This document shows, piece after piece, positions 53,701-59,442 of a stretch of DNA of 64,000 nucleotides. The stretch covers positions 887,584 to 951,583 of the forward strand of contig NC_018253.1 in the NCBI RefSeq assembly GCF_000227135.1, in the 5' to 3' direction. The DNA comes from Leishmania donovani (Eukaryota > Euglenozoa > Kinetoplastea > Trypanosomatida > Trypanosomatidae). The notes below the pieces were generated by a model, which was not told the origin of the DNA, did no database searches, and was given only the letters and a program-made list of their open reading frames with translations. Position numbers and translations under genes: made by a program. Position 1 is the stretch's first letter. Each line of letters starts with the position of its first letter.

Positions 53701-54110
53701 TGGCCGAGCTTGTACCGTTCCATGGCCTCCGCGCTGCGCTGACCGATGACGGCCCCGCTGCGGTGGACGGCGGCGCCGACGTCGCTGATATTCCTACGGC
53801 TGTGCGGCGGTCTCTGCTGCTGCCAACTCTGCCGGCGTCTCATCGGCGACGCGGCGGACGCGGTGGTGCGGCGGGGCGGGCCCCCCGATCGAGCTCGAAG
53901 CGGAAGGCAATCAGTGGCTCAGGCCATGCGAAGACGCGGGGCTCGTCTGGAGCGACCGGCAGGGGCGCAGGAAAGCACAAGTCTCGCACCCGCCGCCGCT
54001 CTTCATCGGCCGTGGGCTCTAAGCGACTCAGCAACGCGGCGCCCGAAACAGCCCGCGAGGCACCGCCGACAGCTGGCAGCTTCCTCCCTCAACTCGCTAA
54101 GACCTTGTAG
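38787..54110 (+). CDS. Giant protein of about 33 fibronectin-III-like domains
   Basis: The 5107-residue protein is essentially one array of FN3-type domains. Each unit starts with a strand resembling [IV]GEDFVxxxWxR, continues to a tyrosine strand YxVxVRA, and ends in W-G-x-W-S followed by a threonine. By eye I count about 33 units, spaced 110-200 residues because of Ala/Ser/Gly-rich loop insertions. Units 19 and 20 carry highly charged, probably helical insertions (nucleotides about 46195-46430 and 46965-47170). A poly-Gly loop lies at 52991-53032, and the C-terminus is strongly basic (residues about 5021-5085). There is no signal peptide, membrane segment or catalytic domain, so an intracellular structural or scaffold role is likely; flagellar or cortical cytoskeleton is a guess. 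The frame reads back to a GTG at 38727, but the first ATG after the acceptor is 38787. I do not recognise a named gene. Confidence 0.9.
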   Translation: MPSSSTIAVDAAAALRQATVADAFNVAETAAPGADDVQIAHAALPPAPAAAAAAPGNASGAPRLSAPQLNCQAAVVRIGDMFGEFSCSVFRVGAGSNACGANNPSLHTSREAASSRAFYKRGGASMSSPAAATLTEMAANCQHDIQHEGAAAAAADDAIATRDVPLGTTSTVAAVDGSATADVGFPVNCEAEGVPRWELLIYAVLHEEQGGGAGAAASSGARSRYRGEHTSAAPQLPGDASTAADGSSEDGGDDECPLPDGAKLYFQQTMPTTKLSKVVKLEAGRRYTVRVRCYSRADVRWSAWSAPIQTATLFPVETRLGEIGSDYVHCTWDRSAQRNEDGLAHETDAATTEWARSIPDFELRLLRESDMAEHYHGTFEAGCRSATIRDLQSGTRYIVLMRYRTVIRTMREWTEVTRLITESALEVRLIARGEDIFTFSWAREAQEGAAKAPASKRTSTTVANDPLFDEARDDDAAVAAFGYLQPRTAVHEYELTIESPGLRFDPITVPASVCQYTMTDMFPSTTYSVCVRALSAEGRWSGRSAPLKLRTAIRPVVSVAVIGESFASFMWSRKGGEEPHESQLQYRVQSMTSAYHQAETVDLAPSSSPTGHPRRLLHLEHLRSGSDYTVSLRIAIEGTWGIWTEPQRFTTAPSLALTFLERGEDFLTLNWPSADLAAELREDDTNGAAAETLPVYNIVVVKVDDLGERTVVLNERVTRDPSQRGFRVNDLEADTTYDVQCRTWQHNPLTGFEDWGEMSTPVRMRTLQAVALHVWDVGEDFIHIIWRRGLSEASTGPAETASATGDNAAAAAAEWDHLRYEVVMGCVETGEDAILHRHVLDTSYTFTQLKPSTTYTIAVRACDEHGQWGLWSRAKVRTPASMKTTIHEIGEDFVRLVWQRCAARDDADLSGVTVADMFVAKYSILVYGREPPGMPVAPHTQSGYEAGGGRSDIARFEVVSSEHTSLRVGDLLPDREYVAVVRAATSSGRWGLWSRPVRFRTNPQFRIPTHQLTIGENYVKVVWGRGEAEASRLAPAERDDNSEDGEVHLGDWSITGQELRISGVTTQYARQYALGADVRELKVCDLLPASAYTIQIRVRGRSGSWGLWSSPVPILTRGTIAVTTDEVAEDFITVRWERRKVANPHQYPTGHGVVTSYHLRVYNAYEVHTETFLGDGDCPYRVTGLKANTYYCVELKANYNDEEWGLWSVPLWCLTMQPMRIHAKLISEEFCCLQLRRPNQQRRLPEDDDNPPTEDRVLAHGRLRPMILLCVTSPVLSKAPYHSAAVAPEQSKAALLNDALPPDATHQRLIYQTELLSSAETVEYTVPNLKCNTVYSVSVRTKLANGEWGMWSPSLVFATVPAMRISFTTIGESFVSVEWVRHSQVVPPQIANPEQVVFGVATITASRVRVRESGGAYQHTYTVEGATSSLRIDHLTPATTYMVCVQTFNDNYEWGVWSEEQKVRTVPGMDIHVQHVSEDALWVSWSRRTDLDVAGDANTVFNVNISARAYEVCLIGEGGFTYRQETDSTSLFFRGLMPDAVYTIYVRALFVQSEYWGLWSAQAFRTKPRMRVTFGNIGEHFVMLEWRRHLPKPTDAEVRLLLEDDSNADVAHGSDELLQNGVLPPLSDGEFGRSAVTALARAVATRQRFSIAETEDVVQLYRFKVQRVGETHSLIYNIAPTVSGFCLHDLQPSSEYRVWVCAKGHEGVWGFWSEESRVRTLPRLRLEVLNIGEDYVRAEWRRGAWEGACMADGDGAEVRQVDGAVSGYEIRVLDGASTVAATTTTTFRETAATLSGLRLSTLYTIQVRAKDTYDAWGLWSDPVPFYTLKPVGVRLQRVGETFVDAQWSRQMHRLHPQHAHDEVAEAGSDVAGMQMDEKGVLHPDERVTRWHLRVSCNRVFAGMPQTDDYRELYTEEVEQALRIDGLLPHATYSIAVRGLNNGGDWGHWSPAAEVTTCPLLKVGVEVAGETFLQLAWRRPATRSGLATTTAVDQHDDKGSADVSVPGSDGGVDDSTHSDVQLVENTSHVLSTAVSHAGASHGENGDDEGEYSALPFFHSTPLGTYLCFPSDSGVHNFQVTIRPMPTELAFDETDEPLVDGARVYETTQPALRLGNLLPGTRYAISVREQQVDEEGCLVAGEWGAPSEVVCTQTVPPMQVTTQEIGEDYCMVEWRRAAEAPAADNFAHGAPSMSAEGRTTAAAAMLSTAAWTMACYKSVEFELQTRRLNMDGTSLRDDPLALDSVVSLPSSVSTHHISGLVPSSVYEVRVRAKIENAHWGMWSPATRFVTQSRVELHVDQVQEVAVLVSWCRPRATHTRSGTINHVQAEKREWCLATGSAENQEDLDNEDAAEEQVELSGSEVARPATTAGIFGSQVIQADYAVHEYELILEGISVDERRRLTFTQETQSTLIEDLQQDQLYCLSIRSLSEKQHWSRFSTKVTVLTLACVQVQVAQRTECTARLEWFRPQPDVGKFTELLARHQRDALHQCDDRERRELLEMKRKIQEQESKGEPTTAVAGWTNPVTREEHNTLLREEATRHYQAEHIVVGDADCTGYELLVTLQKGEVCLPFIAAIETLRRCRPGGVATAASTREGMMAAKRSVHAGSMMNGGNRGFASAGNGSFHDCRRHELVKTPTSPDAAPTGSLPASTDSVTLLNVQLRSCVSQVLLQGLSPDAVFSAQVRARGVPDSWQPWSRPAVIETLPLLQLDQSRFGEHYINLYWYRGDPGTMNAVSQEAEEFRRLQREFHNFTERGLEEQRSVLGAAAYASLVNRLRRLRMLRRLSAARAKQHADGEMGLLVDPSCPVQGFQLRVIDEVGTISENYLPNNQYHDLTAPPTLSFTATGLHPNSLYVCCLCPYYGDDVWGCWTAPLKFMTHHIIQLEMTYISETFVDLQWWRLDNKPTSPLDEHDTLLSSRYTEEVQVYQLRITHEDAVTGQEVEEFRNMRACNVLRIDALLPDMKYTIAVREWDPKGDWGLWSAACSCVTLPSIETTVTDVKESSARVSWRRMTPRIDYENDMHVLEDNSEITGFYLRLEEVPLRTNSAAVSPTVRATSAHRSSSPTGVSDPCSDGVEVLSMSMGDVGMPNNSFHDATGTPLEEKPRAAEADELEGTLAFGFQRGGPLPPEAHPQLHDGLVPDSVDDSGEAARLSHGQCQHYLLVKRITSSTELESHLSDLHPQTVYRVQVMAETTGGQVGPWSPPHFFITTPQLRLSADLIDEHYVSLQWGRRPLAPLAAQIGGRGVTSTSGVAGFFSESNTFESMEGGGNAAAAAGVLVTLPTSKVLHYELEVRGGAGTDFAFCTRIESAAASGAFRVTGLAMDSVYVARVRSFSDAGEASFWSPVLTFVTLRQLVVHPQEITENTIEMNWARPEQIPEQYLACAAFETAAGVETNAALAAVPAMSEASASVTTLVLQSAPAAMRSHRVVCVGDREAVKYQVRVYHATEQTAPRMLMDKHLNGNVTKFLVHSLAPNSVYLLYVRAINCDGVWSEWSEGRCVYTMKPLVSSIATVGEDFVRVQWSREAPEELHYTLSTANTATAAGGHRRSVAAAATDADGEGEEDEATEHVERPLPDDADTDAQAISPNKPSTDSPDVSRMWQHERRFRLHDQPAEVGVVYCSALTSIQSFTISVRRSDEAEGCTVEVPGHVSKHTLPALQPDCVYLICVQAQYRSGERGPWSDVVLSGTYNLLAMDVKEVGEDYVSASWQRKPNTIHMASLQIGQVEETVCYEVRIRDYTDVPLGEEEGGAAQHRDSEGRSVFLHANQRHSILRELLSNHRYRLSVRRWYRPRDGFAKTAMTTAPATSTSTTRSSVSNALEGHRSVGEDNDQDGAGEEEQKRTTEEVEEMPLLPAAPTVLQLYEQTTHTVMDAALRESMEKAKAAPGVWSDSEYVVTLRDMVCSVERVGEEYFQLLWARDPRAIPLPVRRAMPVKPVQNYQLRIDELLRNGSGVETSRGSNTLHLDELMAPTETSYFNKALKPNTLYKVEVRCCIEKMWGRWSRPVYIITQPCLQVEVSRIGEECATIAWHRPREGLTLPDGEVAVIGDEEEVDGSYQLELSGVCFNYQISKRFKASRTSYTVKHLDADALYSVRVRSGDGINQACSLWSATTCFATLKPIQVVVSMPTEQFVHVEWRRPTQTAEEYAERLEQQAGPAAAPSLTLAANAAAVQSQQQQDSGEGTRSESLSPTGSAPHPSGAVQLGNPGSLAFHLCVFNTQKTPSVAVVDKQFHKDVSHYRVGGLVADTPYAIIVRACCEATNDWGLWSEERTFRTLKLLAPTVSSAGETYAELTWERSESDSRGAGGGSVGSPSAALGAPTLPTKYLLVIRSTQAGILEREISAEECRNTATPMQEGYLDSSYRLTQLQPGTEYVVALQPCYGGGDWGLWSQAATFTTLYPVKLTAKITKDTVDLSWGRCRPSSAVGFVEDVDFTEAGTVGPCSGNSTGVSQEPAAAGTMPAGSRSVSRYQLVVYSEADMAALHSCASSMEGSLAQQHFSSLLFFPSTAPSQEGRPGERSAAAAPHQRSSLQHRQRQEGAAIHTAARLHSSLSGPLDSLTNAAQTTIPDMDVAALANLDGGKALPSPSKESLFLKQYDLTDAAVSAALHSPHLQGNSPRGGTSALAGTWSSTSSMHERIEGLTPDTTYVARLRAMDLFGNWGTPVEVRFVTPPPAPTQVVLRRVNAQFCSLQWSTPEGAAAETESAAPRGSYRYVIEQCFVQTDRPPSAGTTIIGGGGGGGGGGGGGGASARKAGGAGASSGPVATLAAAGWHVIDTVEDTNVCAVLISGLLSRMRCRVKCARRIAAASAHDAGSGAVTAVPVPDDHLGPYSDYSEAVAVSSGTPPEGVVDPHLTTLSQNAATLEWLPPPKPSEAAAGRYTRPVYRIYLANTTDQPYPVLLATVHRPTYVLTNLTPSTTYTVQIVAENPDGVSFLNPILRFHTKSEEDQTVSRRGEGGDTSGGAAEQAAPLAELVPFHGLRAALTDDGPAAVDGGADVADIPTAVRRSLLLPTLPASHRRRGGRGGAAGRAPRSSSKRKAISGSGHAKTRGSSGATGRGAGKHKSRTRRRSSSAVGSKRLSNAAPETAREAPPTAGSFLPQLAKTL
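38990..53640 (+). repeat. Protein-level tandem array of FN3-like domains
   Basis: The repeats are visible only in the protein; at DNA level the copies have diverged, so this is an old expansion. The strand-B anchors read, in order, as variants of GEDFV followed by W-x-R (examples VGEDFIHIIWRRG near 41115, IGENYVKVVWGRG near 41828, VGEDFVRVQWSRE near 49327). The last two units lack the W-x-x-W motif. Confidence 0.85.
52991..53032 (+). repeat. GGC/GGT triplet repeat coding poly-Gly
   Basis: A run of glycine codons, partly as alternating GGC-GGT pairs, codes for 14 consecutive glycines in a loop of the penultimate FN3-like unit. Length is likely to vary by slippage. Confidence 0.9.
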
Positions 54111-55344
54111 CCCTCTCCCCTCCGCCCTCAGCAACCGTCGTGGAGCGTGTCGGTGCCTCTCTGTAAGTGTGTTTCATTGTGTTGGCTCACTGCTGACGGC
54201 ACGTGCGTTCGTGTCGCACTCTGCTCGACTATCTCACGTGTGGCACGCATACCGATGCCCCATGTGCGCGTTGTACTCCCTTTCTTCTTTCGTTGTGTGC
54301 CCTTCTCGGCATACACGTTACCTCCGCTCTCTCCCGACCCGCCTTTGCCCACCAACGCTGCGGCTTCGCTTCTTTTTTTTTTTCGGCTTTCTCCCACTGC
54401 CTTCGTTCATGAAGCCCCTCCCTGGACCTCTGGCGCCTCACTCGGCCGGGCACGCGCGCAGCATACAGAGAAGTTGTGCAGGCCACGTTATAGCTGCACA
54501 TGCACCGTTGGAGCGGCGGCTTTCGCTGTGTTTGGTGCACCAGCTGTGGTCGACTGATGAGTGGGATGTGGAGAGATGCTTGGCTTCTATTTTTTTTTTC
54601 GCTTTGGACGTTGTACCATCCTCCAGCGCGTGCTGGCAGCCATTTGTGCATGCATGTCGGGGATACACGTGCACACTACTCATGCGCGACTCTTGTTGAG
54701 ACGGCTCGCCTTCTGGCAGAGGCGATCCGTGGGCGTGGGTCCTCGTGCGTGTGCGTGTGGTGTGCAGGCCTGTGCACCGCAGACGTTGAACTACTCCACT
54801 TTTCTTTGTGCGACCAGCTACGGCGTGCCCTCCGCCTCCTCACGCGCTTCTCCTTACACAGACACCTGACGCACGCGTGGGGGAGGGGGCGGGGAGGAGC
54901 TGCGTTGGATGGACTTCCCCTTCTTTTCCCTTTCCCTTTGTTTCTCTCGGTGCAGTCCGAGTGATGTACATTGACTGGTATGATGATCCACCGCGAGGTG
55001 GAACGCATCGCCGTGCACACGGCACGCCGCTGTCACGATCGCCCGCACTACTAGCGCTACCCGTGCGCTGGCACGGAAATGTGGGTGTGGGGCTCCGCGC
55101 CTTTTCCCTTTTTATGTGTTTTTCTCTTTTTGTGTCTCCCCCCGCCTGGCACTGTGTCTGTGATGACGATGATGCGTGAGGTATGTGTGGGGGTGGGGGT
55201 GGGTGGGAGACGTGCGCGCGTGCGTGCGCCCTTCCACTTCACTTTGAACGCTCACGCCGAGTCGCTCTTTGCTTTCGTTTCTTCGCGCTCCCTCGTGGCA
55301 CGACGTGCACAGACATCCATACATCTCCCACTCTCTCTATGTCG

Positions 55345-55355
55345 GTGTGCGTGTG

Positions 55356-55391
<36 letters not shown>

Positions 55392-55419
55392 GATGTATGC
55401 ATGCATACGCGCGTATATA
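55345..55419. repeat. Compound (GT)(CA)(TA) microsatellite, 75 bases of near-perfect alternating purine-pyrimidine
   Basis: The run is strictly alternating from 55345 to 55391 and again from 55393 to 55419, broken only by an AGA. It includes (CA)n directly followed by (TA)n and then GCATGCAT- and CGCGCG-like steps. Confidence 0.9.
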
Positions 55420-56493
55420 ACTGCATGGCGTGTGGATGTGAAGCCATCTGGTTTGTCACGCCCGCAGGTGGGCTTGTGTGTGCCTGCGTGCGTGTGCACG
55501 TGAGTGTCGTTTGCCATTATCGTTTAGTGACGCCGATCGATGCCCCCCCCTCTCCCCCTCTTCTCTCGGGCGTTTGCTTTGGCTTTGTTCGATGTCCGTC
55601 ATGTACAGCGTAGATTTCGTCCGTGTCTTTTGAACTCGCCACCCTCTCCCCCCGAAGCTCGCAAGAAGATCAACCGGATAGACGTAAAGGCGGTAGGAAG
55701 TAGACACACCCGCCTGCAAGTGCCGCCATGACGGTGTCTGGAGCACTCGAGAGGGGTTGATGCACCGTGGATGGCGGAGCACGTCGCGCTGGAAGAAGCA
55801 GGCGAAAGGGGAACCACATCCCGCCCCGCCCTTTACTGGCGGAACGTGCGACATCCATGTGCCGCGCGACCCAGGTACCGGGTTCTCATGGAAAGCGCGA
55901 CCTAGGAACAGGTACGCAGACGCGCATATTAGTCGTCACAGGACTGGAGAGTGTGTGGGAGAGGGAGAATGCTGACACCACTAGCGCGCTCTCATCCCAC
56001 CCTCTCTTCGCGGTCCTCACGGCCGTTGCCTTCCATCCCCAACAGTACTGCTCTCGTCTCGCAGCGCTTAGGAGTGATGTGAATGTCTGTTGACGCGGCC
56101 CCACCGTCTAACTCCTCGTTTCTTCTCCACCTTCCCTTGCTCATCCCTCGCAGCCGGCGCGTCTCTCACAGGAAAAACGACGACTTGCCCCTTTATTGTG
56201 CATGCGTGTCTGTGCGCATATCCTTCTCGCTATCTCGACTCTCGCGCTTTTTCCGGAGACATCACGTGTGCATTGGGACTTCAGCGTCCGAGAGGCCCTT
56301 ACGATCAAGTGAGCATGGAAGGAGGAGGGCGCTTTAGCACCACCGATACGCCTGGACGCTCCGCACGCACCAAGCAAGAGACGGGAGGGGGTGGGCTCGA
56401 GCGCCTTCAGCTGCACGCCCCCTCTTTCCTCGACTCATAGAGATATAAGAAACACACACCCATCATCGAACTTATTGCACAGAAGGCAGTGTG

Positions 56494-56537
56494 CTTCCAC
56501 TCGCCTCCCCCCCCCCCCCCACACACACACCCCGAAG
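56494..56537 (+). promoter_or_regulatory. Predicted spliced-leader acceptor for MCM10
   Basis: A pyrimidine tract with a C15 run (56506-56520) and a short CA run is followed by CCCGAAG with AG at 56536-56537. Other AGs lie at 56552-56553 and 56634-56635. All are upstream of the ATG at 56648. Confidence 0.45.
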
Positions 56538-56647
56538 ACGCACACCTGCAGACGCAGGGAGTGCCATAGGAAAGACCCTTACCCTTCAGGGTGCGCAAGT
56601 GTGTCTGTGTGCTTGTCTTGACCTGCCTGCCGTGAGAGCCGCCTCAT

Positions 56648-56668
56648 ATGCGAACGTCGACAGGATGA
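56648..56668 (+). promoter_or_regulatory. Six-codon upstream ORF overlapping the MCM10 start
   Basis: ATG CGA ACG TCG ACA GGA TGA reads in another frame and its stop codon overlaps the MCM10 start as ATGA (56665-56668). All plausible acceptors lie upstream, so it should be present in the mRNA. Confidence 0.6.
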
Positions 56669-59442
56669 GCGATGACCTCTTTGACATCTTCAACGGCGAC
56701 ACGCCACCGCTCGCGCCGGTTGACGAGGTGATGGTGGAGGTGGGAGATGCATCTGCGCCGTCCGCGACCTTACCTGAGCCGCGCACGGGTTCGTTGACCT
56801 CGACAACTCCGGCGACGCGTCTCGATGGCACCGGCGATGCTCCCACGATATCCCTCTCCACCCGCTCGTCTGCATCACCAGCGGCGCTGAATCTGCTTCC
56901 GATTGCGCGCACATCGTCCTCAGCATCTTCCCCGCCACCCACCGCGACCACCGCCTTGGTGGACGGCTTTCTTTCTCCAGACTCTCTGCCGCAGTCGTTT
57001 GCTCACTATGAGCGCGGCGCTGCCCCTTCGCTGCCGCGCACGCGCTGCGCGACGCCTTTGCCTCTACCCCCGAGCGCGAGTGGCGGCGTCACCGTCATCA
57101 AAGCTGCCCCTTCGCCATCGGCGACTTCGACTGCGGAAAATAGACGGCGATCCTCTCACGGTGATAGGGGCGGTGCCGCGCCAAGAGAGGGTGCGGCTTC
57201 CAGACTCGCGTCCGCACCACCGCCATCAGCGCTAATTACGGAGCCGCTCAGTCGCATCCGCGTTCGCCATGCCACCCTCAGCCTTGAACAGCTCAGTGTG
57301 CGACTGGCTGAGTTCCCATTCGCCTCGTTCGACCTGTTTCGCGGCATGTCGCGCCGCAGCGATGAGGCGGTGGCCCGCACTTGCGTTGGCGTTGTCACGC
57401 GCAAGTCGGATCCGAGGCAGAGCACAACGGCCACCCGCTCCTCACGCTACGCTGTGCTGACACTGTGGAACATGGAGAGCATCTCGCCAGCGCCGGAGAC
57501 GGAGCTCAGCGTTCTGCTCTGCGGCAGCGCGTTTGACTTTCTTTACAGCCGCCTGGCCACTGGCACAGTTGTGGCTCTTAGCAACGTCGCGCGGTGCGCA
57601 CGACGAGCCTCTGCGCCGGCGCACGACACCGACGAGGTGCTGCTGCGCGTGGCGGATAGCGAGGCTGTCCGCCAGCTGGGCTTTGCCGCTGACCTCGGCA
57701 CTTGTGCGTCCGTGACTTACAAGTCGAAGGAGCGTTGCCACACCATGGTGAACACGCAGCGGTCGCAACACTGCATCTACCACGTCGCAGGCCTTCGAAA
57801 GGCTGCGCGAAGCGGCGACACTGTAGGAACGGAACGCAACGCGACGCATGGTGCGCGAGGTGCTAGCGCCTCGTCTCTTGGAGCTCCTGCAACCATGAAG
57901 GGCAGCACCCTCACCACGCACCTTACCCTCTCCGGAGCACAGCAACGGCTTGCCGCCTTGGCGCCGGCCGGCGTCGCGCAGCGGCTAGCAGACCACCACC
58001 CTGCAGGCAGCAGCGGCCGTGCGTCACACCGTAGTGGCCCAGTGACGAACAGCAGGCTGGCTGCCTCGCAGCAGATGCTTCGACAGACGTCGTTTTTCGC
58101 CGTGCGCGGCGCCACCGGGCTTCCTGTCGAGAATGCCGCTCTCCGCAACTGCGTGAACTCGGCCGCCTCCGGTGTGTACGGCGGTGTGCAGACTGGCGCG
58201 CCTCTGGCGCTGCGGCAGCAGGTCGGTCTGCGTCCCGCCGCGAGCTACCCCTCGGCACATAAGCTTGGCGTGACATCGCGTGGTCGTGATGTGCTGGAGG
58301 CCGCCCGCCAGCAGGCCGTCCACCACGAGGAAGAAAAGTTGCTTCGGCGACAACTGCGCCGCGGGAGGACAGCTAGCACTACAGGGGAAGGGCTGCCAAA
58401 TCATGCGCGCACTGACGGCGGCGGCAGCAGCGGTGGCGATGCTCTCAATGTGGATGCCCGAGCCCCAAGTCGTAGCACCGAAGGCGTCACTGGTGGCAGG
58501 GGCACGAGAACGCCGTCGACCGCCGGCGCGCAGAAGCGTGCGCGAATGGAGGTAGCGCCGTCGTCCTCCCTTGCGACCTTCACGGAGCATGCTACCTCTC
58601 CTTGTTCTTATTCGTCGTCGCCGTCGTTTTCACCAGTCGCCTCAACAGCCAGCGCCGCCACCGCGACGCTGAGAGACGGGGCGGATGGTAACCGAGTGGA
58701 GGCACTGCGACAGCAGTTCCAGCCACTGCGTCGCGGCGCATCAGCCCCCTTCACGCCTATCAGAAGCCACGGCGCCGTACATGCCGTCATCGCGTCGCCG
58801 CAGCAGAGGGACCACCGCCACAGCGTTGTGATGTCCAGCGCCGTCGGCTCCGCTACAGGCGCCTCCGCGTCGCAAAACGCGCTATTCCGTGCCGCTATCG
58901 AAGCTGCGCGGGACGTCACGAGCAACTCGACAGAAAGCACGAAGTCGCCGCCCGAGGTGTCTACGAGTGCGTCGGCGAAGTTGCACGAAGCTGAGGACGG
59001 CGCGGCGTCCGCTCTCACGCTCCTTGGATCGGTAGCGGACGGTATCCACAGCGCACATGATCACTTGCGCAGCGAATCCGACCGGCAGCAACTGCTCTGC
59101 TTCGTGAACAAGCAAATCACAAGGGAGAAGGCGCTGGAGGCGCTGGAGGCGATCACGGAGCAGCAGATCAGGGCTCACTACTGCTATGCGTGCCGCTGCT
59201 GGTACGGGCAGCCGCCAACGACCTGCGTAGAGCAGCACCACCGTGTGGAGCTGAAGCCGACGCTGAAGAAGTACATCAAGTGCGAGCACTGCAACTACAA
59301 GACGTTTGTGATTGGCGGTGAAGAGGCGAAGGGCTGGAGGGTGTACCCGCGTTGCCCGCGCTGCCATCAGTCAAGTTTCTGGGTCCGCGGCGACGCGGCA
59401 CTGCAGGTGCCCGTCGTGGTGGAGGCACCCCCGCCCCCGTGA
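56665..59442 (+). CDS. MCM10: MCM10 replication factor
   Basis: The 925-residue protein carries the three hallmarks of MCM10, which binds the CMG helicase, DNA polymerase alpha and single-stranded DNA during origin firing. An OB-fold region lies at about 196-340 (EFPFASFDLFRGM, then YAVLTLWNM and GTVVALSNV). It is followed by the MCM10 CCCH zinc finger, Cys347, Cys358, Cys370 and His373, in DLGTCASV...SKERC...VNTQRSQHCIYH. The C-terminal zinc module at about 836-912 has CYAC, C-x5-H, CEHC and CPRC cysteine pairs, as in metazoan MCM10. The N-terminus (MSDDLFDIFNGD) and the centre are Ser/Ala/Thr-rich and probably disordered. An in-frame GTG extension to 56491 covers the C-rich leader and is not coding. 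Nuclear location is expected from the family. Very likely correct; zinc ligands of the C-terminal module are assigned by eye. Confidence 0.92.
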   Translation: MSDDLFDIFNGDTPPLAPVDEVMVEVGDASAPSATLPEPRTGSLTSTTPATRLDGTGDAPTISLSTRSSASPAALNLLPIARTSSSASSPPPTATTALVDGFLSPDSLPQSFAHYERGAAPSLPRTRCATPLPLPPSASGGVTVIKAAPSPSATSTAENRRRSSHGDRGGAAPREGAASRLASAPPPSALITEPLSRIRVRHATLSLEQLSVRLAEFPFASFDLFRGMSRRSDEAVARTCVGVVTRKSDPRQSTTATRSSRYAVLTLWNMESISPAPETELSVLLCGSAFDFLYSRLATGTVVALSNVARCARRASAPAHDTDEVLLRVADSEAVRQLGFAADLGTCASVTYKSKERCHTMVNTQRSQHCIYHVAGLRKAARSGDTVGTERNATHGARGASASSLGAPATMKGSTLTTHLTLSGAQQRLAALAPAGVAQRLADHHPAGSSGRASHRSGPVTNSRLAASQQMLRQTSFFAVRGATGLPVENAALRNCVNSAASGVYGGVQTGAPLALRQQVGLRPAASYPSAHKLGVTSRGRDVLEAARQQAVHHEEEKLLRRQLRRGRTASTTGEGLPNHARTDGGGSSGGDALNVDARAPSRSTEGVTGGRGTRTPSTAGAQKRARMEVAPSSSLATFTEHATSPCSYSSSPSFSPVASTASAATATLRDGADGNRVEALRQQFQPLRRGASAPFTPIRSHGAVHAVIASPQQRDHRHSVVMSSAVGSATGASASQNALFRAAIEAARDVTSNSTESTKSPPEVSTSASAKLHEAEDGAASALTLLGSVADGIHSAHDHLRSESDRQQLLCFVNKQITREKALEALEAITEQQIRAHYCYACRCWYGQPPTTCVEQHHRVELKPTLKKYIKCEHCNYKTFVIGGEEAKGWRVYPRCPRCHQSSFWVRGDAALQVPVVVEAPPPP

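Larger units (their letters stand above)
54111..56664 (+). other. Longest spacer in the window (2.55 kb)
   Basis: The spacer begins CT-rich with T9-T10 runs, contains an alternating purine-pyrimidine tract at 55345-55419, and then changes character at about 55665-55985 to balanced, non-repetitive sequence. It ends with a C15 run and the MCM10 leader. I see no coding frame with convincing composition. Confidence 0.55.
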
